Shown: positions 50,501-63,700, numbered from the stretch's first letter. The stretch: DNA of 64,000 bases from Numida meleagris (GCF_002078875.1 NC_034414.1:24662611-24726610); one strand, 5' to 3'. Made by a program: numbers and translations. The notes: generated from the letters alone by a model not told the origin.

Positions 50501-53500
50501 CACAATGCAGTGCATAGAGCCAGCAGTAGGAATGATGAGAGTCCATTCCACGTTCTTTGCCACCCACATTAGGTCACTTCCATAAGTGGCAGGGTGGAGA
50601 TTTCTTTGTGCTGTTTGCAAGGCTGTGGTCCCACTGCTGAAAGCACCGCGGCTGTAGCCACAGGGAAACCCTCCTCCTGGGATTCCTGTGGGCAGATGTG
50701 GCTCAAAAGGCACTGCCGGAGTGAGTTGTGGAGTTACTAAATGACTGAGGGCAGCAGTAACGGTACCAATCACCTGTTGCTTGCACAGGCTGCAAGAAGC
50801 ACAGCTGTGTCAAAGTGTTTTCCTTTTAGTAGATGGCATCCATATTGATTTACCCTGGAAGAGTCCCCTTTTCTCATAATGTGGATAAGGACTGGAGTGC
50901 TGCCTCTTACCAACGCTTTGCTTTGCACCTCCTCCACAGATGACCGTCCCCCGATAGCCCACGCTGGCATGGACATGCGGGTGCAGCCAGGGGAGCCAGT
51001 GATGCTGAGAGGCACAGACAGCACAGATGACCATGGAATTGTCAGATATGAATGGAAACAGGTCCTCGGTGACCCCTCTGTGGAGATAAAGGTAAGGAGT
51101 TGCACAAAGGAACCAAATTAGTCTGTGTCACCTGCGGTCTGCTCTAAATTGGGACCTCCGAATTTAGCTGAGCTGGAGCAGAAGCCAAGGCTTCTGACTA
51201 GCTCCAGCATCTGTAGGGCATGAGCACTATTTTGTAGATGTTTAATGGGACTTCTGGCTTTAGAAGAACAAACAGTTGCTATAAAACTTCTGCAAAATAC
51301 GCTTGAAAGCCTTGAAGATTTTATGGAGCTCTTGTGGCACCTTCTGGGAGAGTTAGTATACTAGCCAATAGCTGATCTGAAGAGTAGCAATGTCTAGCTG
51401 TAGGGGGCTGTGGAAATCTGAAGATGCTGCTCTCCTTCTTCCTTTCCCTAGCCCAACCAAAGCAACTTTCATGAAAAAAAAAAAAAACAAAAAAAAAACA
51501 ATTCAAAAACCAAAACACTAAACCAGAACAAAAAGGGTCATCTGTTGTTAGCATTCCTTTTCTGCTCTTGATCTTTAGTCCTCTGATCTCCTAAAATCTG
51601 GTATGGAAGAGTAGGAAATATGTGAAGATACACAAAAAATATTTATGTGAAGTAGTTTAGAGACGTCACAATTGCTGCATTTCAAAATGCTCTGCTTGAT
51701 GAACAAGTCTCCTTTTGCCCTTTGTTTGGCCATAAGAAGTCCTGCATGACACTAGCCACAAATTCCAGGACAAATTCACCACTGGTCCTCAGTATTAAGC
51801 TAATACGTTTTAGTGTGCTAACCACATTATGATGATATCTGGCAACACTGTCTTGAAATGTAACTTAAAAGGCAGAGACAGCATAGAAATGGAGGCCCAA
51901 CGCTGCCAACAAACATTCAGGAAATGTTTGTGTCAGTAATAATGAAGGTTTCCAATCTGACAAAATATTTCTTCTCTTTTAGAAACCTCTTAGCAGGCAA
52001 AGAAATATGCACTCTATTCCATATCTGAAACTATATACACTTTCCATACTCAAAATGAAAGTGTATATACTTCTTAAAGACACCTAGCATATTTCAAACA
52101 TGGTAAAGAAAGTATTTGCGATTTTCATTTTAAAAGAAGTAAAATAAAAACTGCAGGTATTTTAGTCATCTTTTGCTTTCCTATGTGCCTTCACAGCATC
52201 TCCAAATATGAGATTTCTAATTAGGTTTGCGATACTCTTCCATTCTGCTGTTCCAGCTGGGTATCAGCAGTAAGAATCCAGCCCGTGGATCTAGAGGGAT
52301 TATATAGCACTTGAGACATTTTTAATATTAAAATTCTGCTTGGGGATTTCCAGCCAAACATGTTTTTTCCTAATACAGCAGAAACATGGGCTTCATTCAT
52401 CCTCTCATTACACACGCCATTTCTGCATAAGCTTTTCTTTTGCGTTCTCGGCAGCACAACGAAGACCAAGCAGAAATCTCCAACCTACAGGTGGGCACTT
52501 ACGTCTTCCAGCTTACTGTCACAGACACCGCCCAGCAGCAAGACTTCACCAACATCACCATCATAGTGCTGAATTCTGAGCAGACTGAAGGTGAGCCCAC
52601 AGACATCTAGCTGGTGTGCCTGAGCCTGGAAGCTTTGCCAGTGCTCTTCTGAGGGGGCAGATGGGAAAAAAGCACAGCCAGCAGAGTGGGCTTCCATGTC
52701 AACTTTTCACAGTAAAAGCCTGCACCTGACAAACAGTGAAAGGTCTCTGCATGCATAACAGTGTATTTTAGGGTTTTCTCATCCTCTTGTAGAAGAGGTG
52801 GCCTGCAATAATCTGATCCTCCCTCCATGCCATTGCCTCCTCTACTGGGTAACCCCAGAGTGGCTGGATCCCGGGGGTACATCTGGGAGTGAGAGAGAGA
52901 AGAACCCAAAAGGTTTTGTTGACTCCATGGTTTTATTGTGAAGGGCCTAATTCCCTTAATCCACAGGACAGGTGAAGCCATCTGCATGATGTTCAAAATG
53001 GCCCTGGTGTTATCTGTATGTTTTACTATAATAGCCTTGTTTAATGGTCAAAATATTCGGCATTATAACTGCTTCTTGGACAAATGCTGGCCTAGCCATC
53101 AAGCAGAGAATTTCTTCTTCTGCCTCAACTACCATAAAAACATAGGAACAGCCATATCAAGTCACATTGTCAGAAATCTAGTGCACTGCATCCAACAGTG
53201 TCCAGAGTTTGACACTTGATAATAGCAAGAACATGACATGCTGTCAATAAATCCTTGGTATGCTTGGCTAGCCACCGAGGAATTTGCAGCTTTTTTAAGC
53301 AAATAGGGTGTCTTTGTATTAAATGTCCATGGATGAATCTTCACACAGCAGCAGCATCCTGAAGCAAGGATTTTCACAGCTAAACTCGTTGCTGTTTGCT
53401 TTTATGCATGTGGCACCTTCTAATTTGTTTTTGTACTCTGTCCTCTCATATAAGAAAATGTATTATGTGATTGCCTACTTGCCCTCTCCGTGCCACTCAG

Positions 53501-56500
53501 GAATTTGTAAATTTTTCAGACAAGTATCCACACCGTTGACAAAATATTTCCTTTGGAAGATTTTCTTTTGTGTATGTGAAGGTAAAACATAGTAACCAGA
53601 CCCTTTTATTTTAACTTTCTTGATAGAGCATTGCTTGACTCCAAAGAAGGTTGGTTGGTGTCGGGGCTCTTTTCCACGTTGGTTTTATAACCCGACTGTT
53701 CAGCAGTGTCAGGAGTTCATTTTTGGCGGCTGCAAACCTAACAAGAATAACTACTTACGGGAAGAGGAGTGTAAACTTGCCTGCAGGAATGTTAAAGGTG
53801 AGTCTGCTTCAGAACTCAGCCCCTTCTTTCTCACGGGATCAGGATGTCCCTATGGGAAGGTGCTGCACCTTCGTGGCTGGCAGACAGAGGTAGAGTCTGG
53901 AGAGCTGATGAGATCGGTCCAGTTATGAATAAGGGGGTCCTACAGTGCCCAGCTCCTGGATTTCTGTTCCACTAGTAGGTGCCAGATCAGCTTCCCTTAG
54001 CATCAAGCATCACCACTGGCCACACGTTGGTGTAACCAGACAGGATGGGCAGCAGCAAGAGTTGGCTCCTTCTGGTACAATGTCTTCAGTGCCAGGTGTC
54101 CCTGGTATATCCCTGGATGCACAGGCCCTCACCAAATTTTCATCCAGCATCCTTAACCTAAATTCTGTATTTCTACTCCTCACCACTACAGGGCTCTGTT
54201 CCAGAAAAGACACATTTCTTAGGTGAAACATGAAGCAATATAAAGCTGATCCTAAGCTGACAAAGTGATATGGTGGTAAATTTACTTTATTTTTCCCCTT
54301 GTCTCTTCAGGCTCTGTCAGCGGGCGACAAATGCCAGGTAAGCCTCCTGCTCCTCTATGTAATCCTGCTGTAAGCTCAGGCTTAGTGTCTCATATCCATT
54401 CCTGTGGCTTTTTGATTAGCACTCAGTGTGGAAAGTGAGGTGTCAGGGACTCGTTTCTTTACCAAGCCTTTCACTTTTATGTCATAGGATAATTCAGGTT
54501 GGAAATTATGTTTGGGGTCCAATCCACTACTCAAAGTAGGGCCAGCTTTGAGTCATGGCATGTTGCCCAGGGTTCTGTTCAAGGCCACTTTTGGGTATCC
54601 CTGAGGAAGGAGATTTTATGTTCTCTCTGGACAGCCCTCATTACACTTTTTTTCCCCTCTATTTGAATTGGTTTCCCTTACTCGATCATGTGTCTGTTGC
54701 TGCTCACCCTATTACTGTGCACTTCCAAACAGAGTCTGTCTTTTCTGAAACTTCACACTAGGTCATGTGCTCCAACCCCTTGCTGCATCTCTACTGCTTC
54801 ACTCCAGCATGCTTGTGTCTGTTGTGCATGGGGGAGCTCAGACCTGGGCAGAGCACTGATCAGCTGGGACCACCCTGGGGGCAGAGGAGGATGGCCACTT
54901 GTCTCTGCTGGCTCTCCCAGCCTGCTGTGCAGTTGGACATCCTTGCCACAAGATCTCCCTGCTGATTCATGTTCGCCATGTCCACCTTGACTCCCAGGGC
55001 TATTCCGCACAACCCCTTTATCTCTTCTTGGTGTCCAGCTGCTGTTCTTGCATGGAGTTGTTCTGTCTCAGGTGTGGGACTTTTAACTCTCTGCTTTGTC
55101 TTTGCATTTGCCTTTGTGCTTCATGAGCAGAGCTGGAAGCCTTCTCCCTCCTCCTCAGCTCTCCCTGCATGGCATTGAGTTCCCTGCTTTCCCCATTTTC
55201 AGAATCACTCACAAAATTCTAAGTGATCTTTCCCTTCTACGGCTTCAGTGCCCCAGACTGCCCTTAAGCCAGGCACCTGGGAGGCCAGTGGCCAGTCCTT
55301 CCCAGTAAACACTGAGGCAAAGAAGGTATTGAGTATTTCAGCCTTTCCTGGTTCTTTTGTCACCGTGTTCCCATGGTGACTGGAACATTACCATGCCTTG
55401 CCTCCAGCTTCTGTGGACTTCTGTTTTGAGAGGAAGCATGGCTGTTCCCAGAGCACTGCTTGGCTTATAAGCAAGAAACGATTTTCTTCTTTTTTGAGTT
55501 GAGTGGCACGGAGGAGAGACCTTTACCAGCCCTATCACCTCTTTTTAAGTCCTTCGTAACACATCTTCATGGCAGGGAAAATGAACAAATTTTAATGAAC
55601 TATCTGAACTGTTTCTGACACAGTATGCAATGGGAACTGTCAGGCCTCCTCGTTCAGATGCAAGGATGGCTGCTGCATTGATGCCTATCTGGAGTGTGAT
55701 GAAACTCCAGACTGTGCTGATGGATCAGACGAGGTGTATTGTGAACAATGTAAGTTCTTCACATTCTGGCTAAGTAGAAAACTTAGTGTCTGCACAGGGA
55801 TGAGTGCATTGCTCAGTGCTTGACTCTGCTTTTTGTTGCCCTGTATTCTCACTCCTGACCCTGCATGAGCTTGCACTATTGCCATATTTTCAGGTTCTGC
55901 CATCTCCCATATCTCTGCTGACTGCTACTACTGATCTCCCTGCTGAGATGTTTCCTTCTACTCTCTTCCCTGTGCCTGCCTGTAAGACTTCACAGCCTGC
56001 CTTTCCCTCCCCTTCCAATGTTTAATTTCTCAATGATCGTACCTTCTCTCCTAGTTTATGGAGATGGGAAATTAAACCATGATTTCTCCCAATTTGTCCA
56101 GCACCAAAATCCCCTTAATATCCTCACATTATGCTAATGTAAATGCACAGTGGTGAGCTGCCAAAGTCTGTAATCTCTTCTTCCTCTCTTCTCCTCCTCA
56201 CAGAATTCCCATTATCTCTTCCCTATCTGTGGGTATTTTGTTACCTTTCCAGGCTTCTTATTTTGCCCTCACTTATTTCCTAGACTAGGAAATACTTCTT
56301 AAAACGTCGAGTGAGAGCATCTTCCCCTTTTATTCTTGGTGGAAAAATCAAAGAAAGTTGAACTCAAATTGGGAATAATTTCTAGTTACCACACTGTATT
56401 TTCACATGTTTCTCTCATAGCTTTGAGCTACCTAAGAACCTCAGGGTGTACCTCCTTTTTCCCTGGCTTGTTGTAGCAAATAAATGTGCAGGAACACCCT

Positions 56501-58992
56501 GTCTAAGATTAATATGAAATATTTCTCTTGCAGATGCTCGTGAGTTCAATAGACTGCAGAAAATCAATGTCACACGTAAGCAAGGTACGTACTATCAGAA
56601 GCATCTTGGCTGACATCTGCCAGCTCTTGCCTTTTTCTTCAGCCCAGTGTTTCATAGTGGCAGCTCACCTTGGTCTTGCCAACTTGAGCAGCTACCAGCT
56701 GGGTGGTGGGCACCCAAGACCTACAGGTCTCACCGTGGCTGCCCTTTGCTACAGTGCTTGTGCTCTTCTATCATGAGCAGAGGTTGGTGCTCTGGGAAGA
56801 TGCTGCTTGGGCTACAGCACCTCTCCTTTGCTTTGCCAGCTCACTGCGTGGACTTGCCTGACACTGGACAGTGCACAGAGAGCATCCCCCGCTGGTACTA
56901 TAATCCCTTCTCTGAGAAATGCGACCGCTTCACCTACGGGGGCTGTGACGGCAACTTGAACAACTTTAAAGAAGAGGAAGAGTGCATGAAATCATGTTCA
57001 GGCATCACAAGTAAGCAGGCGGAGTGAGGGCTGGAATTCTACTGATCAGACTTGGAAAATTGCTCCAGATTAAGTTCTGTGGAAAGAGGCGATGACTTGG
57101 AGCCTTCAGACAAAGCAACTCTGTTCTCAAATCCTAGCCGTGCCCCACAGTGTTCTGTAATGTACTGATTGCATATGGGGAACAGTGCGTGTCTACAGCA
57201 TGTCTGCAGTGCAGCCTGTCATTTGTCAGAGCTGGAAAAACTCTGTGGATACTAATGTTTAGAAAGCTACAGAAGAGCATGACAAAACTAGCCAGAGGTA
57301 TGGTATGACCTCTCTAAAGAATAAAATTTTGTAGCTTGGCTCCAGTTATCCACAAGTGGGAGGAGAGAAATGAAGAAAATTCTCCGTATTAGGCAGAAGT
57401 TCTAAACAACCAAGAAGGAAAACTTTCACACTGTAGTGCTCTAGAGGTGTTGCTGAGGAGGCCAACAACATAAATAGGAGGAATTCTGATGCTGTGTGCA
57501 TTCAGTCGCTTCACAGTACTGGAAATGTGCTCCTCAGAAACCTGTCTCAGACCTTGTTCCCTTTTTTGTAAAATTCTTTTCTCCCTCTCTACTCCCGATT
57601 CAGAAGGAGATGCCATTGGTCGGAGATGGGAAGCATTTGAACCTCACAGTGATACGTTAAGTGAGTAACAGATCCTCATACAGAGCTTATTTGTTGTTTT
57701 CACTCTGTCCTGAAAAATATTTTGCCTTTCCTTGGAAACGTTAACCGTTTTACCTACTCCCCTTGCCCCTTCTGAGACCAAGGGAGCAGTGCAGTATTTG
57801 TAGGATGCTAGCAGAGACTAGAGAGATTTTTCAGTGGACCATGCACCTCTGGTCCAATTTCTGCTTTGTCTGTGACTCTGTAGATCACTGCAGAGGCTCA
57901 TGTCTTTTCCATCAACCTGCATGAATCCTGCAGTGTTCAACATCAAAAAATGTCACGGAAGATTCCTCCTAAGGGCCATGTTTACAAAAGGACCACTAAC
58001 TTCTGCAAAAAAAAAAAAGAACACCCAAGTGATTATGTGAATAATGTTGGGTGCTAGACTGGGGCGAAGTCTGATGACCCTATAAACCCTCCCTACAACT
58101 GTAAAAAAAACACCAAAACCATTGAATCTCAAGTTCTTAGAAGAACAGCACATCAAGCTTGGCACCCTTCTTTCTTTAGTAGAGAACTGGAATTATTATA
58201 CACCTTTCTTCATCAACACTAGAGAGTGATTTAACACTCACATTCACTCCAGCTGTCAAATGCATCGTGTTCGACATCATCTCCTACCACGATATGGGAG
58301 TTTGGTCAGCTGTAGAGGACCACTGACTGCTGTGTGCTCACAACACAGCTGCAGGCTCTTTCCCCACAAGCTCAACACATCCACCGCTGCAGCTCGCTCC
58401 CATGGCATTCTGTTGGCCAGGAGTGCTCTCTGTGACCTCCTTTTGTTGATGTGAGAAGAAAACCCAGTGCTGGAGGAGAGGTTTGACATTTATAGGTGTG
58501 TCAAACGACCAACTCTACCGAAGTCACCAAATAGCCTTTAGAGGGCGTGGTACATCCGAGAAATGATGGGAGCTGTGATCTGGGAGAGCAGCAATACTCT
58601 TGCCAGACCCTCTAAATGTAGTTGTCTCCTTCTTCCCTTAGTTTTGCAGTGCCCACCCTGCTATCAGCCCACCCCTTCTCCTCTTTGCCAGCACAGCTCC
58701 TCCAGCAGCTTTTGTGCTTGCTTGTTCCTGGTGTGCTGCTGCAGAGCTTACAGAGCAGACCCCGTAACGTGTTCATGTTCATGTGTCCCCTTCAGGTGCC
58801 TTTGAGGTGGTGATTGCTGTGCTCCTCGGGATCTGCATCATGGTGGTCCTGGCCATCATTGGCTACTTCTTCATGAAGAACAGGAGGAAGAGCAGCCGCC
58901 GCCGCCAGCCAACCACTGCTACCAACTCTACCCTGTCCACCACAGAGGACACCGAGCATCTGTTCTACAACGGTGCCACCAAACCAGTCTGA
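44513..58992 (+). CDS. SPINT1: SPINT1 (HAI-1), membrane Kunitz serine protease inhibitor
   Basis: An epithelial surface inhibitor that in mammals restrains HGF activator, matriptase and other trypsin-like proteases. Coding exons: 44513-44951, 50940-51091, 52455-52590, 53627-53797, 54311-54337, 55624-55749, 56534-56575, 56840-57010, 57604-57660, 58796-58992; 505 aa. Signal peptide about 1-25; MANSC domain about 37-135; PKD-like 147-242; Kunitz 1 at 245-295 with P1 arginine R255 (GWCRGSFPRW); LDL-receptor class A about 310-348 with DCADGSDE; Kunitz 2 at 367-417; membrane helix about 445-466 followed by KNRRKSSRRR; tail with the conserved TLSTTEDTEHLFYN. Kunitz 2 has threonine (T377) at P1 where human has lysine, so trypsin-like inhibition by this domain is doubtful. 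Most introns are phase 1, as in modular extracellular proteins. The start fits the signal peptide. Identification is by full domain order and close resemblance to human SPINT1. Confidence 0.96.
44952..50939 (+). other. SPINT1: Large SPINT1 intron between MANSC and PKD exons
   Basis: About 6 kb. Open frames occur on both strands, up to 171 codons near 49209-49724, but none matches a family and they lack plausible starts or context. A 27-base T tract lies at 48875-48901. No further coding exon is needed, since phase 1 joins cleanly from residue 146 to D147. Confidence 0.65.
48875..48901. repeat. Poly-T tract of 27 bases
   Basis: An uninterrupted T run in a SPINT1 intron. Read on the minus strand it is poly(A), but no AATAAA precedes it at a sensible distance, so a simple homopolymer is more likely than a retrocopy tail. 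Confidence 0.85.
51474..51499. repeat. A-rich simple repeat
   Basis: About 26 bases of A with a single C interruption, followed by CAA-rich sequence, within the SPINT1 intron between the two PKD exons. Ordinary low complexity. Confidence 0.8.
54482..55540 (-). mobile_element. CR1 LINE copy in SPINT1 intron, antisense
   Basis: On the plus strand the stretch opens with TCATAGGATAATTCAGGTTGGAAA, split here as a typical reverse CR1 3' end, and continues with GTTGCCCAGGGTTCTGTTCAA-like text and GGGTATCCCTGAGGAAGG-like text, typical of the adjoining segment. Near 55300 it reads AAACACTGAGGCAAAGAAGG followed by TATTGAGTATTTCAGCCTTT, a phrase I associate with the CR1 body. Together they suggest one old element of about 1 kb, filling most of the intron before the LDLa exon. 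Outer limits are approximate, and the middle (about 54,750-55,250) is too diverged to assign by eye. Confidence 0.65.
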
Positions 58993-60774
58993 CCTGCTCC
59001 AGTCTCTCCCCAGCCACACACTGGGACATTCCCAAGAACTTCTGGAGTTTTGCTTTTAGATGGGGGCCTGTGCCTGGAGGGCTCCTTCTTAGAAGACATT
59101 GGTAGCCTGAGGCCAAGATCTAGCCATGATTTGGCAGTAATGTGGTTGTGATTGCCCTGGCTAAATGGCTGCTCTGGACTCAGAACCTGGGAGCATTTTG
59201 ATGCTCTCTGACATCTATCCCTTCCTAACCTCAAACAATCCAGTGAAACTCTGAATGACGTCTTTCTTCCCGCTCAAACCTGGAGCACAGCTCAGCTCTG
59301 CTTACTGAAGGATCCTGAGATTGAATCTGTGTAGCATTCATAATGCTGAATGGCACAAGCTCACCACGGCCAGCAATTTTTTGTTTGCAGTGCCACTTCC
59401 TGCCACTCAGCTTCAGATTTCTGCCCTTTCCCCCAAACCTTTGCCAAGTTGCCCTGCCTTCCAGCTGTCCTGGTCGTGGTGAGCCCCATGGGGGCTGTGT
59501 GCTTCAGGTAACTGGCTGGACCTGTTCTGAGAGCCCTGCAACACTTTTCAGTGGTTTCTGTTCTCGAGACAGAAGGAAAAACAAATAACCTGTTTTAATC
59601 ACTAGGCTTTGCTTTTTAACAGAAAAGCACACCTAGAGTTTTTCTGCCTGGCTGCCATGTTACAGCCACCTACATACCTTATGTGTCCTCCACTTCGTGA
59701 GCTGCCCTGGTTGCTTTTCCAGTGTTCGGTCTGACCCTGAACACGCTGAAAAAATACCTATTTATTCTCACATGAAATGGAAGGGAATGCCCTGACTTTT
59801 CCTGCTGATGGTGAGGGGAGGGCAGAAGGATCCATCTCCCCATTGCTGCTGTGGTGCCAGCCAGTGCTGCCCATGGGAAATCTCTGCTCCCACAGAAAAC
59901 TTGGGGAAAGCACTCCTTGTGGTGTGGGAAACATGCTCAAGGGAGGAAGGGAAGGAGAGGTTGTTGGGGAAAAGTGCAGCGAAGGAAGGGATGCTTGAAG
60001 GAACCAGAGGGTTTCCTGGAGGCACTGATGCCGTCTGTGTGGTCCTGGCTGTGCCAGTGAGCAGAGCTGGTAGCTGCTGCTCCCTCCAGGAAGCTTGTGC
60101 TGCTGCTTCGGTGTTACTGCCCTCTCCTCTGAGCACACAGCCTCTGACCTGAATCCCTGCAATCAGGAGCGTGGCCATCCAATGTCCCCAAATGTCCTCC
60201 TTCCTGCTGGCCTGTCCCTCTTGGTGCAAGATGAGTCCACCCCGGGGTCCCAGAGCTCATCCCCGGCCCTGTGGCAGCGTGTAACAGCTCCACCTCACCG
60301 AGGTGCCACGTTTTCCCCATGGCTGATGGAGCAGCGTGCCCCCAGCTTCGTATGGCTGCATCTCCAGCATCAGGCTTGTGTCTCTGGGTGCTGAGGGCTT
60401 CTGCTGTGAACAGAAGCTGATGTTTTTGTAGTCCCCAGTACACTCTGTCTGGCGTGGGGTTGATACCAGTCCCTGAACCCCTGTGCCTGCTGCTCCTGGA
60501 AAACTGCTGTGAAAAGAGAGGAAATCAGAGGGTGTGTGTTTGTGTATGTGTGCGCACGTGTAAGAAAGTACAAATTTATGTACAGATTTTAGTTAAATTC
60601 TTGGGCTCTTTTAAGGCTGGAAGGGAGGAAATGGCTGCCCACAGCCTGGTGGCAATCCAGCTGCATGCCTCTCCCTGTCGCAGGAGGGCTTGTTTGATTC
60701 CTCCATGGCTTTTCATGGTCTGCCTTGTATCATTTCTTCCGTCACTCTGTTTTTCTTCCAGCCTATGCAATAAA
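58993..60774 (+). other. SPINT1: SPINT1 3' UTR
   Basis: GC-rich non-coding sequence between the stop codon TGA at 58990-58992 and the AATAAA at 60769-60774, giving a 3' UTR of about 1.8 kb. Long overlapping frames on both strands (up to 153 codons on the minus strand) reflect base composition rather than genes. Confidence 0.65.
60769..60774 (+). terminator. SPINT1: Polyadenylation signal of SPINT1
   Basis: A canonical AATAAA followed within about 40 bases by T- and TG-rich sequence (TTTACTTTTTGTG), as expected of a used cleavage site. No earlier AATAAA was noticed after the stop codon. Confidence 0.7.
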
Positions 60775-63700
60775 CTTGCCATCTTGATTTACTTTTTGTG
60801 CACCCGCTCTGATAATACAAGTTGCAATGAAAGGGAATTGTTTCTCTTATCTGACTTGGGAGTGGTGTCTGAGAAGCAATGACCTGCGGAGGGGAAGGTG
60901 CTGTTCTCATGCCTGCTATCTCCCACCCTTTCATCTGCAGGTGTTGCTGCAGCCACGGTCCTGTGGTTTTGGGGGGGGAGGGGGACACAGCACGAACAGG
61001 TGAATGCAGCAGGTAGGGTTAACAGGAGAGAGCAGTCCTGCTTTGGGAGTGCTGGGAGTGAGATCATTGCCCACTAATTCAGAGAGATGAGGCAGGGTGT
61101 AACCTGAAACTGGGCTCCAGCTGGTCAGACTGGTTCTGGTCTGAAACCAAGAGCAGACACTGCACTTCAAACAGAACCTGCCTGAGCTGCATCTCTGGGC
61201 TGATGATGGCTCAGGCACAAGATAATGGCAATGGATGTGCATTAAACCTCACTGGACAGGCAGCACAGGGTATCCCAGCACTGCTCCCCTTCACAGGAAG
61301 GTTTTCTCTGCTGCACTCTGTGCTTTGCTGTCACCTTCGCATCTCCCCAACACCGCCCCCCCACCCCCCCACACACACATACCAGCTGTCCTGTCTAAGC
61401 TGTTGGCACCCACATTACTTCTGTGTGCTCTCTCAAGGGCCACCTGGGAGACACTCAGGCCTGCTTATGGGGTCACCTGTCCTGGTGTGGAGTGGGCAAC
61501 TCATGGTGGACGTTGAAAGCCAAGACTGCTTCTTTTGACATACCCGAAGAGAGAAGGCTATGTTATTACACTCATTCACTTAAAGCACGTCTTTGTGTTT
61601 TAAGCTGCGATGGAGGGCACAAGGGGCATCGGGAAGTCATTACAACACTGCACAGGAAAGCTCAGAGCCTCGCTTACCGCTCAGCTGTGCACCCAAGCCC
61701 TGCAAGCCCAGGTTGCACCGTGTGGGGTCACCCTGCCCTGCCTGCACACCCCGCTGCTAGCAGAGCTCTGGCTCCCTGCTTCTGCCTGACGGCGTGCAAC
61801 TCCCAGCTCTCCCCCTGCCTGCAGCCAGAGACAAGCAGCTGTGTGCTGCCTTGGTCATTCTGGGGCAAAGCCCTATCACCCCACGGCAACCGCTTTGCTG
61901 TGCTGCTGCCCAGAGGGTCCCAGAGTCTGGGACCGACTGCCAGAGGCTCGCCTGAGCTTTTGGGTGACGTGGTCCCAAGGGGCCCTGTGTGGCTGTGGGA
62001 CTGGAGGCAGGAAGTATTAGCTCACAGTTAAATATCGGGTGTCTCTGGCTCCCCTGTGGCACAACGGCTCTGTAAACACGGCAGCTGCTCCTGCACTGCA
62101 GGGGATGGCCCTGCCTGGCAGACCAGAATATTGTCTCCCGCACAAAGGCCACAGTGATGTGGTACTTTCTGATAAGTTGCTTCAGCTCCCTGCACTAATT
62201 TATTGCTTAAGGAAGAAATCATTTTGGCTTTGAGGTCAAAGTTCATTCAGGTTATCAAGAGAGCTGCAAACCCAGGGGGAAGGAGGAGTGGGCCCATCTT
62301 CCTGCTCTGCAGAATGTAAAAAGAAATCCTGAAGGCCGTTTTCTCCCTCTTACTGGAAGTGCTGGGAATGACAAGACTTGCTCTATGAACATGTCCTCTA
62401 AGCTCTTAAACGTGGCTCCCAACTGAGGAAGAACTCTGCAGCTTCAAGGCCCCATTGCTCTGCCCTTCTCTTTCCTTCCACATTTGGATAACAGCCTCCT
62501 GGGTTTTGAATGAGTAAGTGAACCCCTGGCAATCGTTAAATAAGGGGCTATACAAACGGATCTGGGGCTGTCTGCGCAAGGCAGTGGCGTCAGTCGGAGA
62601 CTATGTCTGCAACATTTGTCCTGTTTGAAGACATTCTTCTAGAATTAGATCAGATGCAGATTTGAAGTGCCATGGCTATTCCAGAAATTAGGAAGCAAAC
62701 ATTGCTTGCTAAGGCTGTGCCTCTGTGGGAAATGGGCTATGAAAGCTTTCCAGGCACTCTTTTATTCTCCCTGATGAAATGGAGAAAGAAATTGGAAATA
62801 CTCTCACTTGGTCTTCAAGCACAGAACTGTGTGTTACTATAATAATTTACAGTCACCGGGAAATACAGCCAGGAACGATAACATTTATTTAAGAGAAATT
62901 ATAGTTGATCCACTCTGTTCTTGTCACGGAGTTGTCTCTAGATCTGTCTGTATCCGTGACAGGAGGACAGCAGTTCTGCAACACGAACTGTAAAAACGTT
63001 GGGAGGAGCATTTTTGCAAGGCAGCTTGGCTGACCAGTGTCAGAGAGAAAGGTCTGTTTCTTAGGGAAGGTGCCACTTGAGGTGTGACAGAGTTACTATA
63101 GCCCTTCATCAATGATCACCTCTCCAAAATGTCCTCACCTGAAGCTGCATCACGAGTTTTGAAACTTGCCATTGGTTCCTGCAACAGCTCTGGGAGATTT
63201 CTGGCAAAGGCTAGGCCCAGAGGTTAATTACTGTGTATACCACATTGCCAGAGCCTGCCTGCATGAGAGGCTGTAGGAGATGGCAGCTAGCAGGTAACAT
63301 GTGCTGCAGAGGCTCAGGACTCTGGTGGAGCCAGCCAGGCACTCTAGCAGTAAGAAGGGAAATTTCCACAAATCTCAGCGTAGACAAGCTGTATTATGTC
63401 TTTGTTCTCCTCTGACACACCTGACCTCCATGCTGCGTTCTTCAAGATTATCAAAAAGTACTTGCAGCTGTTCTCTAGTAAAGCACTGACTGTATTGTCC
63501 CAGGAATTTGAGCTGCCAGGACTCCCTCAGCCAGAAACTCTTCTTTACATTAAGCCACAGAGTCCCTCTCACATAAGCTTGGTGGGAGCCATTAGTTCCT
63601 TCTCCAGCTGCACCCAGGCCCAAGCTCTGCTCCCTGTGCCTCCACCACAGGCTGCTGGCTGCACTGATGCAGTTTTTTATTCATTTGGGTGTTGTTCAGC

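Noticed and set aside
59768..60229. 153-codon minus-strand frame in the SPINT1 3' UTR
   Set aside because: Non-homologous, low-complexity composition, and antisense to a clear 3' UTR.
61423..62031. 202-codon plus-strand frame right of SPINT1
   Set aside because: No homology to RHOV or any family I know, no signal peptide or splice context; base composition explains its length.
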